From assembly GCF_020447265.1 (NCBI RefSeq), contig NZ_JAJADR010000001.1, positions 1-64,000 on the forward strand: 64,000 nt of DNA, read 5' to 3'. Positions 8,531-16,653 of this stretch are shown piece by piece. Every line of letters starts with the position of its first letter. Position 1 is the stretch's first letter. The DNA comes from Hymenobacter lucidus (GTDB lineage: Bacteria > Bacteroidota > Bacteroidia > Cytophagales > Hymenobacteraceae). Both the position numbers and the translations under genes were made by a program. The notes below the pieces were generated by a model. It was not told the origin of the DNA, searched no databases, and saw nothing but the letters and a program-made list of their open reading frames with translations.

Positions 8531-9997
8531 TTACAACAGGTACAAAATGCCGGTGTCCAGGAGGCTAATGGCCGTGCGGGCGGCCTGCGGCAGCGGCAGC
8601 CGCTGGTTCCAGCGGCTAAGCAGGTCGCCAAAACTGGTGGCTTCTGCTGCCATTGCCAGTAGCGGAATAATGTCGGCCTCCTGAATGAACGTTATGGGCT
8701 TCGGCAGATTCGGGTGGCTTACCGCCGTTCTTTCTTCCAGTAGGTCACCGGTAACACAGGTAGCCGTAACATAGCGAAGTCGGGGCGAAGTCCGGATTTG
8801 CCGATTCCACAAGGCCGGCAAAGCTGTCCGTAAATCAATATCTGGCCGTGGAGCAGCGGAAGGCTTTTTGTCGACGACCCCAAAGGCAGCCGCTAGCTTT
8901 GCGCCAAAGGTACTTGCGGTAGCACTGCCAGCCGGCTCAAAGGCGGCTCTCTGCTGCCAGAACGATTGGCGTTGGCCGGGCCAGGCGCTGGCGTAATAGT
9001 CGCGCGTCCAGCGCGTATGGCTGACTGTGGACTCGATGAGCTGGCTCTCGAAGTACTCCTGGGCCAGGCGGCTCCCTGGCTTGCGCAGGGCGGTGTTGAC
9101 AGCCAAAGCGGCCTGCAGGGAAAAGCGCATGGCTTTTTCCACCCCCGAGGAAGAGAGTGGATCCAGCGAAAACGCGCACTCCCCGATGCGGAGGTAGTTC
9201 TTGTTCCAGGGCTTGGCATGCACGTAGTTGTGCACCAGGCAAGCCTCGGTTGGTACCGACGACGCATCTCTACTCACCGTCTGAAACAGCTGACTACGAG
9301 CGGTAAAGGCCCGAAACAGGGCCCCCGGCGACTCGTGCCTGAGTGCCGCCGCATCTGTAAAAAGCATTGTCCTGAACTGCTGCCCCGCCACGGGAGAGCC
9401 CCAGAGCCAGCCCGCTTCGAGGGCTTCCACCAATACTTCCGCCGGCAGTAGCTTCGCCGGCAGGTCAGCCCATAGGGCCGCGCTGGTGGGGGCGGTGGCT
9501 ATGCGGGAGCTGCTGCGGCCACCGCGCCGGCCGCGCGCATCTACTACGAAAGAGGCCGTCAATTCCTGCAAAGCGCCGTTACTGGCAATGCTGATATACC
9601 AAGTCGGCTCCCGGAAAATACTGGCCGTGTACCGCGCCGGCTGAAACAGGCATAGGCCCCGGCTCACCGCCAACGCCAGCAGACCCGCATCGAAAGCCCC
9701 CCGGCTCACCACCACGCCCCCGGCTTTCTGGTAGCTGCTGGCCGTGGTTGATTCCCATATTATGCGGGAAGTGAGGCCGCTGATACCCCCGATGCTTTCC
9801 AGGAGCCCATCGGCCCCCAAGTATTCTAGGATACTGCCAACGCCTGGCGACAATGCTTCCCCGATCTGGCTCCGGGGAAACGCTTCGGCTTCGACCAGGG
9901 CCACCGTATGGCCCATGCCCAGGAGCCGGAGTGCGGCGCAGCTCCCGGCGGGGCCACCGCCAATGATAACGACATCAAATGCAGGAGGGAAACTCAT
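8531..9997 (-). CDS. LodB/halogenase-like FAD-dependent oxidoreductase
   Basis: A 488-residue flavoprotein, last gene of the four-gene operon. The N-terminus holds the FAD dinucleotide-binding motif DVVIIGGGPAGS, and about 20 residues later the PRSQIGEALSPGV block shared by tryptophan halogenases, LodB and QhpG-type monooxygenases. A WLWGSP segment resembles the halogenase WxWxxP motif loosely. In known quinoprotein systems such flavoproteins (LodB, GoxB, QhpG) oxygenate the tryptophan that becomes the quinone, and I infer that role here from the adjacent LodA-like gene. The ATG at 9997 lies 14 nt after the radical SAM stop; a GTG at 10006 is the alternative. No signal peptide, so it is cytoplasmic. 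A true halogenase is less likely given the context. Confidence 0.8.
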   Translation of the reverse strand: MSFPPAFDVVIIGGGPAGSCAALRLLGMGHTVALVEAEAFPRSQIGEALSPGVGSILEYLGADGLLESIGGISGLTSRIIWESTTASSYQKAGGVVVSRGAFDAGLLALAVSRGLCLFQPARYTASIFREPTWYISIASNGALQELTASFVVDARGRRGGRSSSRIATAPTSAALWADLPAKLLPAEVLVEALEAGWLWGSPVAGQQFRTMLFTDAAALRHESPGALFRAFTARSQLFQTVSRDASSVPTEACLVHNYVHAKPWNKNYLRIGECAFSLDPLSSSGVEKAMRFSLQAALAVNTALRKPGSRLAQEYFESQLIESTVSHTRWTRDYYASAWPGQRQSFWQQRAAFEPAGSATASTFGAKLAAAFGVVDKKPSAAPRPDIDLRTALPALWNRQIRTSPRLRYVTATCVTGDLLEERTAVSHPNLPKPITFIQEADIIPLLAMAAEATSFGDLLSRWNQRLPLPQAARTAISLLDTGILYLL

Positions 9998-10011
9998 TAC
10001 CGGCACTTCGC

Positions 10012-11397
10012 CTACTCGAACTGGCCCGGTACCAGCCGGTCGATTCGGGTTTGGGCCTGAATAGTATAGTACAGCCAGCTGCGGATATACTCACAGGCGT
10101 TCCGGCCCTTCGACAGCACTTCGTGGTGGCAGCCGCCGCCGCAGAGGTAGCGGGCCCAGCACTGGTTGCAGGGCTCCTGAGTATGCACATGCCGGGCGGC
10201 CAGCCAGCTGTTCTGCCGCTCGTGGTCTACGCCGGTATTCAGGTTGCCCATTGCGCCGGCCGGCTCATTCACGAAGCGGTGGCAGGCGGCCAGCTCACCA
10301 TCGGCTGATACACCCATGTAGCCGGCCCCGGCCCCGCACGGGTAGGGTCGGTGCGTGCCCTTGGCCACTTCCTTGAGGGCATTCACCATGTTGAGAAACG
10401 GGTACCGCACCCCGGCCAGCGACTTTTGCTCGAAGTTCAGCCCGCATTCAATCATGGCCTGCAACATACTTTCCAGGTCCTCGGCCGACATTTCTCCCGT
10501 GCCGCTGCTCGAATTGAGCAGCGGCGAAAAGCCTACGCTATGGAAGCCGAGGCCGATAAACTCATCCAGCGTCTCGGCCAGATCTACGTTGGTGGGCGTT
10601 ACCGTTACGCGGGCGGCCACCTGCATCTGGCGCTGCCGGGCGAGCAGCGGCTTTATCTTTTCCATAATGACGGCGTAGCTCCCACGCCCGCCTTTCATGG
10701 GCCGTAGCTGGTCGTGCTGCTCCTGCTTACCATCTAGGCTGATGGTAACGGAAAAGCCGTATTCTTCGAAAAAAACGGCGTCGGCTTCGGTGAGCAGCGT
10801 ACCGTTGGTGGTGATGGAGAAGCCCAGCCGGATTTGCTTTTCCCGCGCCTTAGTAGCTGCGTACAGGGTAGCGGCCCGCAGCACCGGCCGGTTGATAAGC
10901 GGCTCACCTCCCAGAAACGTGAGTTGGGCCTTGCCTCCCACTGGGCAGTCCGCCAGCAGCAGATCAATAGATTGCAGCGCGGTTTCGAGGCTCATATTTT
11001 TTACTGCGCCGCCAAAGTCGCCTTGGTTGGCGTAGCAGTAGGAGCAGCCCATATTGCACTTTTGCGCCACGGCCAACGACAGCGCATACAGCGCCGGTGC
11101 CTGCAGCGGCACATCGGTGACGTACTCCGGCGCCGTTATTCCCAGCGTGTTCAGCTCTTGGGTGATGCCGGTTTCGTCGCCGGCCAGCAAATAGGCGCGC
11201 AGGCGCTGCTCCAGCTCCTGGGAAATGTCGTAGAGTCGGCTGCCGTTCACAACGAACAGCTTGGTGGCACTACCGGCCTGAATCAGGTGAATCTGCGCGG
11301 ATAGGGGCCGTGCCTGCGCTGCTATCTGCCGGGATAAGATGGTTGCTATACTTTTGGTATCGGCCTGCTCAATATCGTAACTCATAGTAGTAAGCAT
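10012..11397 (-). CDS. radical SAM/SPASM maturase next to a LodA-like oxidase
   Basis: A 461-residue iron-sulfur enzyme. The radical SAM CxxxCxxC motif (CNMGCSYC) is at residues 114, 118 and 121. The C-terminal SPASM region has cysteines at about 354 and 372 (PCGAG, ACHRF) and then 410, 413, 419, 423 and 435 (CNQCWARYLCGGGCHHE), enough for two auxiliary clusters. The 110 residues before the core could be a peptide-recognition region. This layout is that of peptide-modifying enzymes, and resembles QhpD, which makes thioether crosslinks in quinohaemoprotein amine dehydrogenase. The ATG at 11397 overlaps the lodA-like stop in TGATG, so the two are translationally coupled and the LodA-like protein is the likely substrate. 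A second ATG at 11385 is possible. Confidence 0.85.
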   Translation of the reverse strand: MLTTMSYDIEQADTKSIATILSRQIAAQARPLSAQIHLIQAGSATKLFVVNGSRLYDISQELEQRLRAYLLAGDETGITQELNTLGITAPEYVTDVPLQAPALYALSLAVAQKCNMGCSYCYANQGDFGGAVKNMSLETALQSIDLLLADCPVGGKAQLTFLGGEPLINRPVLRAATLYAATKAREKQIRLGFSITTNGTLLTEADAVFFEEYGFSVTISLDGKQEQHDQLRPMKGGRGSYAVIMEKIKPLLARQRQMQVAARVTVTPTNVDLAETLDEFIGLGFHSVGFSPLLNSSSGTGEMSAEDLESMLQAMIECGLNFEQKSLAGVRYPFLNMVNALKEVAKGTHRPYPCGAGAGYMGVSADGELAACHRFVNEPAGAMGNLNTGVDHERQNSWLAARHVHTQEPCNQCWARYLCGGGCHHEVLSKGRNACEYIRSWLYYTIQAQTRIDRLVPGQFE

Positions 11398-13670
11398 CAA
11401 ACGGCTGAGTCGGGGCTGCCGGAGGCGGTTTCAATGGCGTCCTGGCCCTGAATAATAAAGCTGAGCTCTCCCTGCCAGTTTTTGAACAGGTCGTCGTAAG
11501 ACAGTAGTCGACTGTCAGTGCGGTCGTCGGGAATATACTCGCCGGAGCGCTTCTTCGCCATCCAGTTGTCGCCGGCGCTGAGGCCTCTTTCGTTGGGCTG
11601 CACGTTCACGAAATCGGGGCGGCTGGCGGCCCAGTAGTAGCAGGCACATTCCCGGTAATCGTTTTGCCAGGGGGCGCAAAGCCCCTGGGTAAGCTCGCCC
11701 GGCTTGATAATCTCGTCCGACAGCGCCGCGCTGTCGGGCATGAAGATGTGGTTTACCGTCAGGGTTGCTTGCTGGTACTTTTCCGGATTAGAGAGGTCAT
11801 CCTTGTTGGCTACCACCTCGTGCAGGCTGGGGTTTTTCGTAAAGTGACATACCACTTCCTGGCCCTGTTTCTGCAGCACATCGGCCAGTGAGTTTGACCA
11901 TTCCATGAAGGACACTCCGTTGGGGTTGTCGGCGGTCTGCAGTGGCACATTGTCGCCGCCCGGAAATACCGGCCCGCTGGTGGCTACCGTAGTCAGCTTA
12001 TGGTCGACGGCTACCAGGCGGCAATGCAGCAGATGCTGGTACTCCTCCGTGGTTTCTAGTACGTAGTTGTTGTTCTCAATCAGCACGATACCCTGAAAAA
12101 CGCGGCGCCACAGATTGCGGAAGTCAAACTCCAAGCCCGGAAAGCAGTTGGAAATGGCCGTGCGCGGCAGTACCGAAATAGGGTTGCCCTTGGCCTGGTA
12201 GTGCAGTTGCGCCGTGAGGTTGGCCGCTTTCAGCGGCGCTTCGGCGGCGGGAGCTGCCGTGGTTGCTGCCGGTACTTGGTCCTCAAACATGGCGCTGACG
12301 GCCGCTTTAATAACCGTATTAATCTGCCGGTGCGTGAGTGTGAGGGCCCGACCGTCGGCGCCGCGCATAAGGGCCGGCATCTTCCGGCGCATTCTATCCG
12401 ATAAGTCCCCGATTTGATCGGGCCGGCGGAACACGTCGGAAAACCACGGCGCGGCCCCGGTACTCAGGCCACTGAAAATCCGGTCGTGCAGGGCCAGTAC
12501 CGCCAGATTGTCGACGATGGACTGGGCCATGATGGGCTCATATAGCCGGCCGAAGTCGTTGGTGTCCTGGCGGACCATGGTGCTGGCCGTGTTCCATTTG
12601 CCTTCGAAGGGGTTGCCATTCATCACCGCCGTATTCATGAGCCGCACTGTTTCCAGGGCCCGCCGCACGATTTCTTCGGCCTCATCAATGGTGGCTCCGT
12701 CTACTTCCGGCCCCAGCAGAATCTGCTCCAGCTCATCCGACACAACCCGCACGGGCAGCGTATCGGGCGCAAAAGCCGGTGGCCCCGCGCTAATGTGGGC
12801 CCGGGCCAGCAGCGGGCCTCCCGGGGCTTGCAGGTGAAACTCCACGAACCCGTCACACTCGTCGTCGAGGTAGCCCCAGCTCACGCGGTTGCCATTGCTG
12901 GCGTTGTAGCCCGCGAATATCTGCGCCGGGTTTGTGTAGAGCGGGTTGGGAGTGCCCGTTTCGGAATATCCTAGCCACTTACCTTTCTGCTTGTCGTAGA
13001 GAATCTGCTCCTCCAACTGAATAATCGGGTCCGGCTGCATTGTGCCCGTGTCGTCTTTTTGCCGCTCCAGGGCGGCCCCGTACACGGCCCCCGTAGCGGG
13101 CACAAACCGTAGCCGAATCTGGGGAAACTCCTGGGTGGGTGCAATGAACTGCACAGTGCCCAGGGGCAGGGTTTTGCCGTCAATAAAATTGCCGCACACG
13201 CCGGCCAGTGCCTGTACTTCGTGACTCCGAATATCCCGCAGCTCGGCAATAATCTTGTCCTGCTCATCGCCGGTGCGGCGGAACACCTTGATATTGCCGA
13301 CCGACACCTGCCAGTGAATATCCTGCATCGTGCAACCCGCCTGCTCCAGCATATCTACTGTGAGCGGCACCAACGCGTCGGGGGCCTCGTCGGTGATGGC
13401 GAATACCTCCAGAAAGGGCGCTACCGGCCGGATACGACCGTCTTTTGCCCGCACGGAGGCGGCATCCTTGAAACGGATGGACTTTGGCAAGTACTCCGTT
13501 GCGGTGCCGGTGGCCGTGTCTATCTGTAAGGTGTCGCGGGGAATAATCTGCCGGAAATCAAGCGGCTTGTCGGCGGCTATGGCTAGGTCGTAGGCTTCCA
13601 GAGGGGTTTCGGAAGCGCCCAGCCGGCCAATGGCAATTGGGGGCAGAATGCGTAGGGCTATAATATTCAT
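11397..13670 (-). CDS. LodA/GoxA-like CTQ-type oxidase
   Basis: A 757-residue protein of the LodA family, whose studied members are cysteine tryptophylquinone (CTQ) amino-acid oxidases (lysine 6-oxidase LodA, glycine oxidase GoxA). The N-terminus (ALRILPPIAIGRLG) and PATGAVYGAALERQ are family blocks. The C-terminal third has CFPGLEFDFRNLW (509-521) and LCAPWQNDYRECACYYW (664-680). Compared with the Asp-x-x-x-Cys spacing I recall for LodA (D512/C516), D671 and C675 are the best candidates for the active-site Asp and cofactor Cys, with W732 (KNWQGELSF) the best Trp; this assignment is inference. Extra cysteines at 665 and 677 flank C675. No signal peptide is seen. Substrate unknown. Confidence 0.85.
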   Translation of the reverse strand: MNIIALRILPPIAIGRLGASETPLEAYDLAIAADKPLDFRQIIPRDTLQIDTATGTATEYLPKSIRFKDAASVRAKDGRIRPVAPFLEVFAITDEAPDALVPLTVDMLEQAGCTMQDIHWQVSVGNIKVFRRTGDEQDKIIAELRDIRSHEVQALAGVCGNFIDGKTLPLGTVQFIAPTQEFPQIRLRFVPATGAVYGAALERQKDDTGTMQPDPIIQLEEQILYDKQKGKWLGYSETGTPNPLYTNPAQIFAGYNASNGNRVSWGYLDDECDGFVEFHLQAPGGPLLARAHISAGPPAFAPDTLPVRVVSDELEQILLGPEVDGATIDEAEEIVRRALETVRLMNTAVMNGNPFEGKWNTASTMVRQDTNDFGRLYEPIMAQSIVDNLAVLALHDRIFSGLSTGAAPWFSDVFRRPDQIGDLSDRMRRKMPALMRGADGRALTLTHRQINTVIKAAVSAMFEDQVPAATTAAPAAEAPLKAANLTAQLHYQAKGNPISVLPRTAISNCFPGLEFDFRNLWRRVFQGIVLIENNNYVLETTEEYQHLLHCRLVAVDHKLTTVATSGPVFPGGDNVPLQTADNPNGVSFMEWSNSLADVLQKQGQEVVCHFTKNPSLHEVVANKDDLSNPEKYQQATLTVNHIFMPDSAALSDEIIKPGELTQGLCAPWQNDYRECACYYWAASRPDFVNVQPNERGLSAGDNWMAKKRSGEYIPDDRTDSRLLSYDDLFKNWQGELSFIIQGQDAIETASGSPDSAV

Positions 13671-13686
13671 GGTGGGGTAGGCTAAC

Positions 13687-15198
13687 TTATAGGGGCGATT
13701 TAGTCGTGAGCTGGGTAACCAGCTGCAGCAGCTGCTTATCGGCTTCTAGCAGTGAATTCAGGTACGTTTGATTGGTGGCGCTCAGGGCCATAATGTCGTG
13801 GGCAACCGTGGCGGAGGCTTCCAGCAGGTCTTTGTGCTGCAGCCACTTGTTGAGTTCCCCCATGGGCAGGTCCAGGGTGTAGGGAATCATGAAGGGCGGG
13901 CCGGCCAGCTTGTCGCCAGTATCGGCGAGCGGCAGCCGCACCAGCACGTTGGCAATGCTGCGCAGGTTGTACATTTCCCCGAAAGTGGCGGCAATGATGG
14001 TGCCCCGGGGCGTGCGGGTCCCGTAGATATCGGCGCTGTCGTCTAGCTGGAAACTGTGCATCAAATAGTTCAGCAGCATACGGTAGCGCAGGTTGAACAA
14101 CTCGGCCCAGGCCTTGGCTTCCTCATTCGTAATTGGCTCGCAGGTATAGTCGGTAGGCTGGCCGCTCTTGGTCAGGTTGGTGCTGGCTTCGTCTGGCTGC
14201 CCGGAGCCCACGTAGGGATTGGTGGCCAGGTTGCGCGAGGGTAGCCAGCTGCCGCCGGTGTTGGCCAGCACCTCCCGCATTTCCTTGTAGATGGTCAGGA
14301 ACCGCGCAAAGTGGGAGGGGCCTGATTCGTCGGCGGCCACGTGGGGTGCTTCGCCCTGCTCCGATATAGCCAGCAGCGCGTTGTAGGCATCATCCCGCGA
14401 CAGCAGGGGCATCACCAGCACATCGGGAGTGCCCGGCGGGTTGCCCCCGGTGGTGTTGCCCCGGTTGCCGCCCGTGTAGCCCCGGCCCCACTCGTCAAAT
14501 TTCGCCTGGTAGGGGTAGGTTTTCGACTGAAAAACCTCGTCGCTAATTAAGTCTGGGTCCTGAATAAGCTGCAGAATGACAGTGAATAAGGTCCCAACCC
14601 GGTGCGGATCGGCGGTTACCTGCTGCATCTTTTCCTTAATTTCCCGCGCAATCGGGTCGTCGCTGTCAATCCAGCCTTCCGGCGACTCCGCAAAAACGTA
14701 CTTGGCCAGCGAGTCGAGCGTGAGGGGTTGCAGCGTAAAAGGGAAGGGGTAGAATGGCGTATCCCAGGGGTAATCGTCGCGGGCGAAGTTCAGCGGCGCG
14801 CCAATCAGGCGCAGCACATTCTGACAGGAAATGAAGTGACCCATTTCCTCTTTCGCAATGCCCAGGATAACCTCCTGCCACCGCCGGACCCGGTCGCGGT
14901 ACTGCTCCGGCACCTGCTCGCCGCCGATGCTGTAGGCGGCGTAGAGGTACTGCACCATCAGGCCATGCTCGATTTCAGCGTTGATGTGGAGCAGGAACCC
15001 CAGGTACCCCTTGCCGGTGAGCTCGCGCGGAATGACGGGCTTGGCCGGGGCCGCTGCTTCTGTGGTAGTGGGGGCGGCAAGCAGAGCCTCGGCTCCTGGC
15101 GCCAGGGCTCTGGCAGCGCGTAGCTGAACAGCTTCCCGGTGGGTTTTTTCGGCGATACTGAAGATTGGCTCCAGATAGCGGGCAATATTACCTTGCAT
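13687..15198 (-). CDS. ferritin-like protein (VioB-type N-terminal domain)
   Basis: A 503-residue protein and the first gene of the operon, ending 16 bp before the LodA-like start. Residues 60-135 match the ferritin-like domain found in iminophenylpyruvate dimer synthase (VioB) relatives: GFLLHINAEIEHGLMVQYLY and GIAKEEMGHFISCQNVLRL. Possible diiron ligands are E75 or E77, E118 and H121 (ExxH), with further acidic and His residues in the helix AKAWAELFNLRYRMLLNYLM near residue 370. Bacterial relatives are often near oxidases of secondary metabolism. It may bind iron and react with oxygen or peroxide produced by the oxidase; the role is not known. No signal peptide. Confidence 0.78.
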   Translation of the reverse strand: MQGNIARYLEPIFSIAEKTHREAVQLRAARALAPGAEALLAAPTTTEAAAPAKPVIPRELTGKGYLGFLLHINAEIEHGLMVQYLYAAYSIGGEQVPEQYRDRVRRWQEVILGIAKEEMGHFISCQNVLRLIGAPLNFARDDYPWDTPFYPFPFTLQPLTLDSLAKYVFAESPEGWIDSDDPIAREIKEKMQQVTADPHRVGTLFTVILQLIQDPDLISDEVFQSKTYPYQAKFDEWGRGYTGGNRGNTTGGNPPGTPDVLVMPLLSRDDAYNALLAISEQGEAPHVAADESGPSHFARFLTIYKEMREVLANTGGSWLPSRNLATNPYVGSGQPDEASTNLTKSGQPTDYTCEPITNEEAKAWAELFNLRYRMLLNYLMHSFQLDDSADIYGTRTPRGTIIAATFGEMYNLRSIANVLVRLPLADTGDKLAGPPFMIPYTLDLPMGELNKWLQHKDLLEASATVAHDIMALSATNQTYLNSLLEADKQLLQLVTQLTTKSPL

Positions 15199-15363
15199 AA
15201 TGAAGAGAGTAGGATAAGACTAACTGGTCGTAAGTAGCAATAAAAATTGTTATATAACTATATAAAACAACGAGTTGTAGTTTTTTGCCGGCCTTGCGGA
15301 TTTCTTCCGCCTAGGTCGGGCTTTGCTCGTGGCTCAACTGATAGAACCGTCTGTAATTCAATA
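15199..15363 (-). promoter_or_regulatory. AT-rich promoter region of the quinoprotein operon
   Basis: A stretch (about 15238-15280) much richer in A and T than the genes, containing ATAAAAATTGTTATATAACT, lies 40-80 bp upstream of the first operon gene. It probably holds the promoter; no clear TAnnTTTG element could be picked. Confidence 0.35.
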
Positions 15364-15398
15364 GAAAGGGCCGCCCGATAATACGGACGGCCCTTTCG
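15364..15398 (-). terminator. terminator of the alpha/beta hydrolase gene
   Basis: A near-perfect stem GAAAGGGCCGCCCG/CGGACGGCCCTTTC with a short ATAATA-type loop, 25-60 bp after the hydrolase stop on the minus strand. Confidence 0.7.
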
Positions 15399-15421
15399 GC
15401 GCAGGTAAGCTATTGTAGCAA

Positions 15422-16396
15422 CTAAGCCTTGCGTGGCAGCTTTTTCAGGAAGGTGGCTATGGCTTGGTTAAACTCCGTGGGGCTTTCGATGAGGGCGTAG
15501 TGCCGACCGGGCACGAGGGCTACCTGCTGGTTGGGGAAGCGAAAGGACTTGTAGTGGTCGGGGCCCACCATGTAGTCGTCCTGGCCCGAAACCACCAGCA
15601 CCGGCATCGTCAGCTTGGCCGTGGCGGGCGTCAGATCCTGTACGTAGCCCTGAATGGCCGGGCCCTGGAACAGCGTAGTGGCAAAGTCGCGGTTGGTGGG
15701 CACGCCCTTCATAGCCCGGCTCAGGCGGGCCGGCGTCGAGTCGTTGGCATACATAAACTTGTTCATCAGGCCCTGCTGGCCCAGCATACCCATCACCATA
15801 CCGAAGCGTTGGGGCAACGGGGCGTTGGGGTCCATGGGAGGGCGGCTGGCGGCGGGCAGCAGCTGGTAGCCGTTGGTAGCGGTGCTTTCCATGGAAGCCG
15901 GCAGGTTCAGAATGCTGTTGACCAGCACCAAGCCCTGCACCCGCTCGGGATATTTGCTGGCGTAGGCCGTGGCAATGATGCCCCCGAAGGAGTGCGACAT
16001 CACCACCCATTTTTCCAGCTGCAACTGCTGGCGCACGTCTTCCAGGTCCTGCACAAGCCGGTCGATGACGTAGTTCTTGTTCGGGTCACTGGCCGAGCGG
16101 CCGCTACCGCGCTGGTCGAGGTAAATCATCTGGAAGTTCTGCTCCAGCGTTTTGCCAGCCAGTGCTTCGATGCCGTAGCTGCCCGAGCCGGGGCCGCCGT
16201 GTACAAACACGCAAGGCAAGCCTTTGCCGGCTACTTTGGTGTAGAGCTTCACACCATCGGTTGTCGTCATGGTAGGCGTACCGTTGGCCAGGGGCGTGGC
16301 TTTGCGCTGGGCCACGGCCAGCTGGGCAGTAGAAAAAGCCAGCAGCAGGCCCAGCAGCCAAGTAGAAAAACGGGGCAGACGAAGAACAGAATCCAT
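15422..16396 (-). CDS. exported alpha/beta hydrolase, proline iminopeptidase-like
   Basis: A 324-residue secreted or periplasmic hydrolase. The signal peptide spans about residues 1-29 (LLGLLLAFSTAQLAVAQ). The HGGPGSGSYGIEAL oxyanion block and DQRGSGRS are typical of the proline iminopeptidase subgroup. The nucleophile serine is in SHSFGG, the acid is probably the Asp in GQDDYMVGPDHY, and the His is in GRHYALIESP. The substrate is uncertain; relatives cleave N-terminal proline or act as esterases. It is transcribed alone, with its own terminator. Confidence 0.88.
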   Translation of the reverse strand: MDSVLRLPRFSTWLLGLLLAFSTAQLAVAQRKATPLANGTPTMTTTDGVKLYTKVAGKGLPCVFVHGGPGSGSYGIEALAGKTLEQNFQMIYLDQRGSGRSASDPNKNYVIDRLVQDLEDVRQQLQLEKWVVMSHSFGGIIATAYASKYPERVQGLVLVNSILNLPASMESTATNGYQLLPAASRPPMDPNAPLPQRFGMVMGMLGQQGLMNKFMYANDSTPARLSRAMKGVPTNRDFATTLFQGPAIQGYVQDLTPATAKLTMPVLVVSGQDDYMVGPDHYKSFRFPNQQVALVPGRHYALIESPTEFNQAIATFLKKLPRKA

Positions 16397-16593
16397 AAGA
16401 TAAAGCAGGTTAAAAGTAGATTTGAGCGGAAGATAGAAATTCCGCTGCCGCTAGCTACTCCATTGGCGGCTTTATCGGATATCCATGGGGAAAGGGGCAG
16501 CAGCTGCTCGGGGTTGCAAAGGTTGCCTTCGGGATTATCGGCCCAGTTGTAATGCCCGGCTACGGGCGTGGGCACTGCCGGGCCGCCGGAACG

Positions 16594-16629
16594 AAAAAAG
16601 GCGCTCCATGTGCTATGGAGCGCCTTTTA
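16594..16629 (-). terminator. terminator of the downstream M13 gene
   Basis: Ten-bp perfect stem GGCGCTCCAT/ATGGAGCGCC with a 5-nt loop, followed on the minus strand by a T-run. It lies 25 bp beyond the M13 peptidase stop. Confidence 0.88.
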
Positions 16630-16653
16630 AGCTGCTAAAACGAAGCTGCGGAA

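Noticed and set aside
15199..15421. Possible RiPP precursor peptide near the radical SAM gene
   Set aside because: No short frame with a leader-core pattern was found near the operon; the LodA-like protein is the more likely substrate.
15464..16552. Plus-strand open frame of about 360 codons over the alpha/beta hydrolase
   Set aside because: Complement of a gene with clear catalytic motifs; composition is biased to His, Gly and Val.
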